Shown one piece after another: positions 9,134 through 15,285 of a DNA stretch of 15,285 nucleotides. The notes under the pieces were generated by a model that was given only the letters and a program-made list of their open reading frames with translations, did no database searches and was not told where the DNA came from. Location of the stretch: contig DLKG01000035.1 of the NCBI GenBank assembly GCA_002490315.1, positions 19,208 to 34,492 on the forward strand, read 5' to 3'. Each line of letters starts with the position of its first letter. The stretch's first letter is position 1. The DNA comes from Prevotella sp. UBA7594. Its GTDB lineage: Bacteria > Bacteroidota > Bacteroidia > Bacteroidales > Bacteroidaceae. A program made the translations under genes and the position numbers.

Positions 9134-11743
9134 ATGAAAAAGTGTTTACTTCGTTCATTAACATTATTGGTTTTGACCCTTGTATTTTCAGCAGCTTGGG
9201 CTGAAAACGTTGTGTATGGACTCATTCCTTCATACTCATTCGGAGCCAAAACAACATCATTCGACATCGGAGGAGTCAACGCCTCAGCGACAACTTCATT
9301 AACATCAGAATACACTTTCGAAGAAGTGAGGGAAGTCAAGTGCGGCGTGACCGTGGGCGACAAATACTACGCCTTCGTCGACTATCAGGACCCAACCACA
9401 TACGATGAGGTGACGGCTCTCGTCACGCTCAACTTCACCAACGGCAACATGGTCGTTGTGAACAATTTCTCCTACGACTACGGCGAGCCTGGCTACAACG
9501 CCTCATCAATGACCTACGACAAGAACTCCGGCATTGTGTACGTCACGGAAATAGGAATCAACGCCAAGGACGAGTACGTCACTAAACTCTACGCCATGGA
9601 ACCTACTGACGGAAACATGACGGAAGTGAGAAGTTGGGCAGGAGAGTACCATGCTATTGCTTCCGACAACAATGGCGGCTTCTATCTCCTCCAGAATGCC
9701 ACCGACGACAACAATTACTACCCCAACCTCTACAAGGCATCGCCAACATCCGACCCCGTGCAGGTCATAAGCAACAACACTGTCTCCTCCACGAGATGGT
9801 CAAGCAACAACAGCATGGTTGCCAGCGACGACGGCAAGACGGTGTATCTCGTAGAGAACAGTAGCGTCTTTACCTTCGACCTCGACAAAAAGGCCGTGAG
9901 CCTCAAGGGCAAGCTGTCCGACAACGTTTGCGGCATCTCCTACGGCAAGTCTTCAGCCGACGGCACTGCAGCCACGAAGCCGGGCAAGCCCGCCAAGAAG
10001 GCACGTTTCCTCATCAAGACGCTCAACTACGGCAACTCCATGGGCGACATTCCGGAAACTGTAGATGCAAAGCGCGAATATTTCTACTACAACACCGACG
10101 GCAAGCTGGTTGGCAGCGCAGAGACCGGACGCGGATACGGCGATTCTGGTTATAGCGATGTCTTCACACCTACCAACATCACCAAGTACTCCTTTGACGA
10201 CAATGGCAACATCACGAAAAAGGATGTCTACCAATGGGGTGTCTACGACTTCGACGATTTCGCCTGGAAGAAGACTAAGAACTATGAGACTTATGTCTAC
10301 AACGACAACAACCAGCTTACTTCCGACTCCACATCCTACGACTTCAACGTCTACACATACAATCCCGACGGCACTCTCGCCAAGAAGGAGAACTGGACGA
10401 GATACAACAAGAAGAACGCAATGCAGACCCTCACCTACAGCAACTACGATGAGAACGGCAATGCGCTCCACATCTCTTCCACCGGAGCCTACGACTCCTA
10501 CAACTACGAGGCAGAACTGATGTACGACGAGGATGGCAACAAGGTAGAGGAATACACCTACACTGTGGTTGAAGACCCAAATATGCCAGGTGAGACTATC
10601 AACAAGCCGAAAAGCCTCGAGCAATGGACTTACAAAGACGGTATCCTCTCACTCGACGAGAAGTTCTCATTCGACGACAACGGCGAGCAGGTTCCAACCG
10701 GCAAGACCGTCTACACCCCCGTTGACGGCAACATCAACGACATCGCCGTAGCCGACTCCACCTACAGCAACGGCACATGGTACAGAGGCAACTTCCCCAA
10801 GCGCTGCATCTACGGCGACTTCACCGACATGGCGGAGATGACAAAGATGGAGGCAATGGCAGAGCCCGACCCCGATGTTCCCAACACTGTTGACATCGAA
10901 TTCTCCGTACCGGAGCTTGCCATCTCACAGACATGCAGCGTCATCATCTACCGCGACTGCTTGCCTATCGACACAGTAAGCCTGCTCGACGCCTTCAACG
11001 ATGATACCCAAACTTGCATCTACAAGGACAAGAACGTGAAGAACGGCACTTACACCTACTTCCTCCAGCCTATCTTCACCGCCAACAGCGAGTTTGAGCC
11101 GTTCGACGAGTCGGGCATTGAAGGCCCGTCTGAGACTCAATGGACTGGCTACTACTCTACCAACCCGATGGTTGTGAACGTTTATACCGAACTGCCGAAG
11201 GCTACCGACCTCACACTCGTAGGCGGCAGGGCTGAGACTACTGGCTCTCTCATCAGCAAGCGTACTACCTACTATGCCGACCTCTCATGGAAGAACCCTG
11301 AGGACATGGACAAGTACGGCTTCATAAAGAACAGTATCTACTTCACTGGCGCCGGTGTTGCCGAACTCGACACCACAAATGTAGATGCACACAATGCGGA
11401 AGTGATGCTCTACGACGAGGACGCAAGTGCCTACATCGTCACGAGCTACAAGCTCGGCAAGGCCATCTCCGACACCATCGACATTAAGCTTAATGACGTG
11501 AAGAATCTCGCCACTGGCGTAGAGGCTGTCACAGTCAATGGAGTCGTTGGAGCAACGTTCAGCAACAACGTCTTGACGCTCAGCGAGCCTGCCAACGTAT
11601 CAGTGTTCGCCGCCAACGGACAGAAAGTGTATGCCAAGGACAACACTGACAACGTGGCTCTCGGCAACCTGCCCGCTGCCACATATATTATATGTGTGGA
11701 GAAGAACGGCAAGGTGAGCGGCTACAAGTACAGAGTAGAATAA
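9134..11743 (+). CDS. Large T9SS-secreted protein with propeller-like N-terminus and YD/RHS-like repeats
   Basis: 869 aa from the ATG at 9134. The frame is open back to an ATG at 9053, but 9134 begins a textbook signal peptide (MKKCLLRSLTLLVLTLVFSAAWA) and lies downstream of the promoter. Residues 24-270 are beta-rich with propeller-like repeats (SMTYDKNSGIVYVTEI, AIASDNNGGFYLLQ, MVASDDGKTVYLVENS). A basic Lys/Pro linker (about 281-291) follows. Residues 314-530 hold about seven tyrosine-rich repeats of the form YxY(D/N)xxGxL, reminiscent of YD/RHS repeats. About 582-790 is FN3-like beta-sandwich. The last 75 residues are a T9SS type A domain (VSVFAANGQKVY..., LPAATYIICVEKNGK). Family knowledge suggests a surface or released protein binding sugars or proteins; no catalytic motif is seen and the precise function is unknown. 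Codons favour GAC, AAC and TAC, as in the next gene. Confidence 0.86.
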   Translation: MKKCLLRSLTLLVLTLVFSAAWAENVVYGLIPSYSFGAKTTSFDIGGVNASATTSLTSEYTFEEVREVKCGVTVGDKYYAFVDYQDPTTYDEVTALVTLNFTNGNMVVVNNFSYDYGEPGYNASSMTYDKNSGIVYVTEIGINAKDEYVTKLYAMEPTDGNMTEVRSWAGEYHAIASDNNGGFYLLQNATDDNNYYPNLYKASPTSDPVQVISNNTVSSTRWSSNNSMVASDDGKTVYLVENSSVFTFDLDKKAVSLKGKLSDNVCGISYGKSSADGTAATKPGKPAKKARFLIKTLNYGNSMGDIPETVDAKREYFYYNTDGKLVGSAETGRGYGDSGYSDVFTPTNITKYSFDDNGNITKKDVYQWGVYDFDDFAWKKTKNYETYVYNDNNQLTSDSTSYDFNVYTYNPDGTLAKKENWTRYNKKNAMQTLTYSNYDENGNALHISSTGAYDSYNYEAELMYDEDGNKVEEYTYTVVEDPNMPGETINKPKSLEQWTYKDGILSLDEKFSFDDNGEQVPTGKTVYTPVDGNINDIAVADSTYSNGTWYRGNFPKRCIYGDFTDMAEMTKMEAMAEPDPDVPNTVDIEFSVPELAISQTCSVIIYRDCLPIDTVSLLDAFNDDTQTCIYKDKNVKNGTYTYFLQPIFTANSEFEPFDESGIEGPSETQWTGYYSTNPMVVNVYTELPKATDLTLVGGRAETTGSLISKRTTYYADLSWKNPEDMDKYGFIKNSIYFTGAGVAELDTTNVDAHNAEVMLYDEDASAYIVTSYKLGKAISDTIDIKLNDVKNLATGVEAVTVNGVVGATFSNNVLTLSEPANVSVFAANGQKVYAKDNTDNVALGNLPAATYIICVEKNGKVSGYKYRVE

Positions 11744-11766
11744 AGTAGAATAGAAAACAACAAGCG

Positions 11767-11796
11767 CAGGACTTCCGCAAGAGTGTGGGAGTCCTG
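11767..11796 (+). terminator. Hairpin between the two large secreted-protein genes
   Basis: CAGGACTTCC (11767-11776) and GGGAGTCCTG (11787-11796) pair over 10 bases with one G-U, around a 10-base loop. There is no T-run after it (TCTACATC), so it is likely a partial terminator or an mRNA-stability element. No TAnnTTTG promoter is visible in the 97-base gap, so the downstream gene is probably transcribed through this hairpin. Confidence 0.45.
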
Positions 11797-11840
11797 TCTA
11801 CATCTAAACAGAAAGAATACAACAACCGAAAAACAAGAAT

Positions 11841-14800
11841 ATGAGAAAGAAAGTTATTCTCGCATCATTGCTTATGAGTGGCGCGGCTTGGGCACAGACC
11901 GCCGTTCCCCCATTCGTAATGTCATCCCCCAACGAGTACCGCATCATCGCAGCCTCGCCAAACGGCAAGTGGGCATGTGGAGTCTACGCCGACTACGGCG
12001 ACGAACGCTACGGCTTCCTCTGGAACCTTGAGAGCGGCGAAATCGAGTTGCTCAATCCGTCGTCGCCTTCTTTGGCATACGGCGTCTCTAACGACGGCGT
12101 CGTTGTCGGAGAGTTCTCCGACAACACCTACCGTTCCAACGGCGCTTCCGTGACGCTTGCAGGCTATTGGGCCAACCACAAGTGGAACCGCCTTGAGATG
12201 CCTACCTCCACCGTGTCGCAGTCGGGAGCCAGCAGCATCACCCCCGACGGCCACTACATCACGGGACACGTCGAGGAGAACGGCCAGTACATCGGCTACG
12301 TGTGGAAGGACGGCAAGATCAACCGCGTTCTTGAAGCCAAGAACGGCGTCTCTATGCCTTACGCCATCTCGCCCGACGGACAGTACGTAGGCGGATGGAT
12401 TATGGACCAGAACCGCCAGGCTTGCTACTGGGGTAGCGACGGCAAGTACACCACCATCACCGACTACGAGTCACCGTTCAGCTCGGTACGCAAGTTCTCG
12501 CCCGACGGCAAGAGCCTACTCTACTTCGGCGGATGGGAGCAGCAGGGCGACCAATACGGAGCAAGAGCCGTCTACGACCTCGCCTCCGGCACTCACAAAG
12601 TGGTGGTACCCGACACCGAGGAGAACTTCGACTTCTTTGATATCAGCAACAAGGGCACCATCATGTGCGAACTGGGCGAGCTGGGCTACATCTATCAGGA
12701 CGGCAAGTGCTCCTACGCCTACAAATACCTGAAGGATAAGGGCATCGACCTCTCCACCCACCACATCTTCGTCGACCCAAACAACACCACCGACAGCGAC
12801 GGCAACACGCTCTATCAGATTTCGCGTGCCTCCACAGTGTCCGCCGACGACAACGTGATGGGATTCCAGTACTACAACGACGACAAGGACGCAAACGGCC
12901 AGTACTCCATCTCCATGCAGTCAATGGTAGTGAAGTTCAACCAAGCCACGTCGGGCCTCTGCCCAGTTAGCGTGAAGGCGTCGCAGCTGTCAGGTCAAAA
13001 CTCTGTGCTCGTTGCATGGAAGCCTAACGTAATGGCGCAAGGCATTACGGGCTACAATGTCTTCCGCGACGGCAACAAGGTGAACTCCGCCGTCGTAACC
13101 GACGAATCGTTCGTCGACTCTAACGTCAGCAACGGCAGCCACACCTACACCGTCAGCGCCGTATACGGCTCAACAGAGAGCGAGAAGAGCGCCGAGGTGA
13201 CAACAACGGTGGCAGCCCAAAAGCTCTCCACTCCGGAGGGTATCTTCACGCAGCAGCACGGCTACAACTCCGCCTACGTTGAATGGACTAAGCCAGCCAC
13301 CAACTTCAGCTCGCTGACTTACTACAACTCGGAGGACGCCGACATCGAGACATTCGGTCTCGGCACGACAGACGCCAGCTACGAGACGGCAATACGCTTC
13401 GACAAGACGCAGGTGGCTGCCTACAAGGGACAGAAAATCACGTCCGTTGGCTTCTACCCTATGGAGAAGCAGGGCGGATGGAAGATAAATCTCTACACCT
13501 ACGACAACGCAGGCAAACTCAAGCTGCTCTATTCACAGCCCGTCACGCAGGAGCTTAACTACGGCTCCCACAACGTCGTGAAGCTGAATACTCCGCAGGA
13601 TCTCCCCGACGGCGATCTCATCATCGCCACCGAGGTGGCTGTCACACAGGCTTCCATGAGCATCAACGCCCTCGACTACGGTAGAGCTGTTGAAGGCTAC
13701 TCCGACCTGCTCCGCGACACGTCCGACCCCGACTTCTCTTCTGCCGGACAGCTCTTCCAGGCTGAGAACTACCTCTACGAGGCTACGTGGATCATCGACG
13801 CTACTATCTCTCCCGTCGGCGCCGACCTCAGCAAGGACGACATCAAGAACTACAATGTCTACACAGACAACAAGCTCTCCGGCACCACCAACGATCTCTC
13901 CTACATCGTCAGCGGACTTTCCGAGGGTACTCACACCATCGGCGTGAGCGCAGTGTACAACAACGGCAGCGAGTCGGAGCAGAGCCAGAAGCAGCTCTCC
14001 GTCACGCCTGACGAATCACAGCTCAGCGGCGTCAACAGCGTCAACGTGAACGCCACAAGCGAGACTGCCGTCAAAGCCACATGGAAGGCACCTGAGGTGC
14101 GCGACAACGTGGAACTGGAATACTGCTCGGGCGCTCCTTCTACCAGCGCAGTCGTAGCTCCTGCCGAAAACAACTACGGTATCAAGGCTGGAGCCATCTA
14201 TCCGCAGAAGACATTCCGCGGCCGCAACGGCTACGTTATACGCGCCGCCCGCTTCTATCCGCTCTCTGACGCCACGTTCACCATCGACATCTACAAGGAC
14301 GGTGAGCTCGTGAGCGAGACTGAGGTGAACGACTACACGCTCAACAAATGGAACGAGGTGGAGCTCACCACTCCTGTCACCGTCGACTCGAAGTCGCAAT
14401 ACCAGCTTGTTGTCGACTGCTACGACGTGACACCGAAGAGTCCTGCCCTCGCCATCGACTGCAACAACCCGGTGTCTGGATACTCCGACATCTACTCTCT
14501 CGACGGCGAATCATGGAATCCGCTTTCTTCCAACGGCACCTACGCCAACTGGATGATTGGCATCTGCCTTGCATCGCCTACTGGCGTCAGCATGCCTATC
14601 GATGGTTACGACGTGAAGGTTGACGGTGTGAAGAAGAACACGCAGATGCTGACCACTACTTCGTTCGACTACGACTTCGGCACTTCTGACGCCAAGGAGC
14701 ACACCATCAGCGTCGACGCCTACTACACCGTACAGCCCTCGAAGGCTGTCAGCGGCAACGCCACGCGCTTCTATCTCGGCACAACGGGCATCAGCGACAA

Positions 14801-15017
14801 CACCATCGCACGCATCGAGGTGCGCCAGGGCAACAACGAGATTACCGTCAATGGCGACGGCGTAACGTCTGTTGACCTCGTATCGGCAGCCGGTGCTACT
14901 GTAGCCTCAGCCAAGGGCAACACCGTTTCGCTCGACGGCGTAAGCGCAGGTGTCTATGTCGTGAAGGCTGTTGTCAACGGCGAGACTGTCACACGCAAGA
15001 TTCAGATTGAGAAATAA
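11841..15017 (+). CDS. Very large T9SS-secreted protein: propeller-like repeats, FN3 and interrupted FN3 domains
   Basis: 1058 aa. Signal peptide MRKKVILASLLMSGAAWA (residues 1-18). Residues 37-343 contain seven repeats around S(P/N)DGxxxxG, each followed by an aromatic strand such as GFLWNLESG or GYVWKDGK, suggesting a seven-bladed HAF-like propeller. A plain FN3 domain covers about 369-455. Residues 461-720 and 729-975 each look like an FN3 domain split after its second strand (VEWTKP; ATWKAP) by a jelly-roll-like insert of about 160-170 residues, then resumed (KNYNVYTDNK; DGYDVKVDGVK). The two inserts share GYSD and (I/A)xxDY-type features. The C-terminal 70 residues are a T9SS type A domain (VDLVSAAGATV..., VSAGVYVVKAVVNGE). 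Probably a cell-surface adhesin or binding protein; no enzymatic motif is seen. Same strand as the preceding large protein, 97 bases downstream, likely co-transcribed. Confidence 0.88.
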   Translation: MRKKVILASLLMSGAAWAQTAVPPFVMSSPNEYRIIAASPNGKWACGVYADYGDERYGFLWNLESGEIELLNPSSPSLAYGVSNDGVVVGEFSDNTYRSNGASVTLAGYWANHKWNRLEMPTSTVSQSGASSITPDGHYITGHVEENGQYIGYVWKDGKINRVLEAKNGVSMPYAISPDGQYVGGWIMDQNRQACYWGSDGKYTTITDYESPFSSVRKFSPDGKSLLYFGGWEQQGDQYGARAVYDLASGTHKVVVPDTEENFDFFDISNKGTIMCELGELGYIYQDGKCSYAYKYLKDKGIDLSTHHIFVDPNNTTDSDGNTLYQISRASTVSADDNVMGFQYYNDDKDANGQYSISMQSMVVKFNQATSGLCPVSVKASQLSGQNSVLVAWKPNVMAQGITGYNVFRDGNKVNSAVVTDESFVDSNVSNGSHTYTVSAVYGSTESEKSAEVTTTVAAQKLSTPEGIFTQQHGYNSAYVEWTKPATNFSSLTYYNSEDADIETFGLGTTDASYETAIRFDKTQVAAYKGQKITSVGFYPMEKQGGWKINLYTYDNAGKLKLLYSQPVTQELNYGSHNVVKLNTPQDLPDGDLIIATEVAVTQASMSINALDYGRAVEGYSDLLRDTSDPDFSSAGQLFQAENYLYEATWIIDATISPVGADLSKDDIKNYNVYTDNKLSGTTNDLSYIVSGLSEGTHTIGVSAVYNNGSESEQSQKQLSVTPDESQLSGVNSVNVNATSETAVKATWKAPEVRDNVELEYCSGAPSTSAVVAPAENNYGIKAGAIYPQKTFRGRNGYVIRAARFYPLSDATFTIDIYKDGELVSETEVNDYTLNKWNEVELTTPVTVDSKSQYQLVVDCYDVTPKSPALAIDCNNPVSGYSDIYSLDGESWNPLSSNGTYANWMIGICLASPTGVSMPIDGYDVKVDGVKKNTQMLTTTSFDYDFGTSDAKEHTISVDAYYTVQPSKAVSGNATRFYLGTTGISDNTIARIEVRQGNNEITVNGDGVTSVDLVSAAGATVASAKGNTVSLDGVSAGVYVVKAVVNGETVTRKIQIEK

Positions 15018-15020
15018 GGC

Positions 15021-15047
15021 TGCTTAGGGACATAAAGCCCTAATGCA
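15021..15047 (+). terminator. First hairpin after the last gene
   Basis: TTAGGG (15024-15029) and CCCTAA (15038-15043) pair perfectly around an 8-base loop. TGC (15021-15023) and GCA (15045-15047) extend the stem past a single bulged T. It starts 4 bases after the stop codon. A modest stem without a T-run, probably acting together with the larger hairpin that follows. Confidence 0.4.
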
Positions 15048-15057
15048 CATAAAATCG

Positions 15058-15103
15058 GTAAGCCCCGAAATCCGAGCCGCAAGGCATGGATTTCGGGGCT
15101 TAC
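15058..15103 (+). terminator. Strong hairpin after the last gene, probable terminator
   Basis: Perfect 16-base inverted repeat GTAAGCCCCGAAATCC (15058-15073) and GGATTTCGGGGCTTAC (15088-15103). The 14-base loop refolds as GCC-GCAA-GGC, a GNRA-type tetraloop hairpin. It is preceded by AAAA and followed by TCTTTC, so it could terminate transcription on the plus strand and partly on the minus strand. Confidence 0.7.
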
Positions 15104-15115
15104 TCTTTCATACAC

Positions 15116-15258
15116 TAACTGGGAGAGGGGGCGCCATCACCCCCGACATACATAATTGGGAGACCTCCGCCACGGATAAAAGGGCAATTTTGTATTTTGT
15201 CCCCCGCATTGGTTATTGTTTTATATGTCGGGGGCGAGGGCGCCCCCTCTCCCAGTTA
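15116..15258. repeat. Inverted pair of REP-like palindromes (BIME-like element)
   Basis: Bases 15116-15150 are the reverse complement of 15224-15258 over 35 positions with only two mismatches; the outer 20 are perfect (TAACTGGGAGAGGGGGCGCC). The spacer is 73 bases. Each arm is itself a hairpin: in the right arm GGGGGCG (15230-15236) pairs with CGCCCCC (15241-15247) around AGGG; the left arm has a weaker version. This resembles the paired repetitive extragenic palindromes known from other bacteria. An alternative is the ends of a small non-autonomous mobile element. No coding potential is convincing. Confidence 0.7.
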
Positions 15259-15270
15259 TAGCTGCTTGAG

Positions 15271-15285
15271 TATGTCGGGGGCGAG
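15271..15285 (+). repeat. Truncated third copy of the REP-like unit at the window edge
   Basis: The last 15 bases, TATGTCGGGGGCGAG, are identical to 15224-15238, the beginning of the right arm of the inverted pair. The period between the two starts is 47 bases (35-base unit plus a 12-base gap). The copy is cut by the window end, so the array continues beyond it. Confidence 0.7.

Noticed and set aside
8940..9137. Short open frame on the plus strand in the divergent intergenic region
   Set aside because: Covers both promoters and the leader of the real gene; Lys/Phe-rich AT-driven translation without support.
9953..10624. 223-codon Val-rich open frame on the minus strand
   Set aside because: Antisense to the repeat tract of the large secreted protein; valine richness reflects complementary GAC/AAC/TAC codons of the real gene.
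15043..15261. 72-codon open frame at the right end
   Set aside because: Made up of the hairpin and the inverted repeats; no homology is recognisable and it is better explained as non-coding repeat DNA.
15224..15285. CRISPR-like array (repeat, 12-base gap, repeat)
   Set aside because: The gap is far too short for a spacer, one copy is inverted, and no cas gene is present; REP/BIME-like organisation fits better.

Overview
The window looks like a chromosomal segment of a Bacteroidota bacterium, most likely order Bacteroidales and plausibly Prevotellaceae-like. Four large secreted proteins end in type IX secretion system (T9SS) type A sorting domains. The promoters I can see match the Bacteroidota -7 consensus TAnnTTTG rather than a sigma70 -10 box, and leaders are AT-rich with no clear Shine-Dalgarno. 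The family assignment is inference; the phylum is well supported.

Left part (1-4770), all on the minus strand. In transcription order: guaB (IMP dehydrogenase), then two periplasmic parvulin-type peptidyl-prolyl isomerases, one PpiC-like and one SurA-like. guaB has a recognisable -7 element close to its start. No promoter of that type is visible before the isomerases, and a large hairpin lies between guaB and the first of them. The isomerases probably serve folding of outer-membrane and exported proteins. Their position next to guaB looks like ordinary core-genome layout.

Middle part (4771-15017), a secreted-protein locus built around one divergent promoter region (8901-9133). Leftward runs a tight two-gene unit: an Omp28-like protein with a CxxC thioredoxin-like motif, then, two bases after its stop, an S8 subtilisin-like protease. 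Rightward run two very large proteins. The first has a signal peptide, a propeller-like N-terminus, YD/RHS-like tyrosine repeats and FN3-like domains. The second has a seven-repeat propeller-like N-terminus, one plain FN3 domain and two FN3 domains that each appear to be interrupted at the same place by a jelly-roll-like module. All four carry signal peptides and a C-terminal T9SS-type domain, so all are probably exported together and anchored at, or released from, the cell surface. A related jelly-roll-like module also occurs in the Omp28-like protein, which links the two arms of the locus.

Right end (15018-15285) is non-coding. It holds two consecutive hairpins after the last gene, then an inverted pair of REP-like palindromes with about 35-base arms, and the start of a third copy cut off by the window edge. 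No tRNA, rRNA, CRISPR array, transposase or prophage gene is visible. No gene-free stretch exceeds 300 bases.
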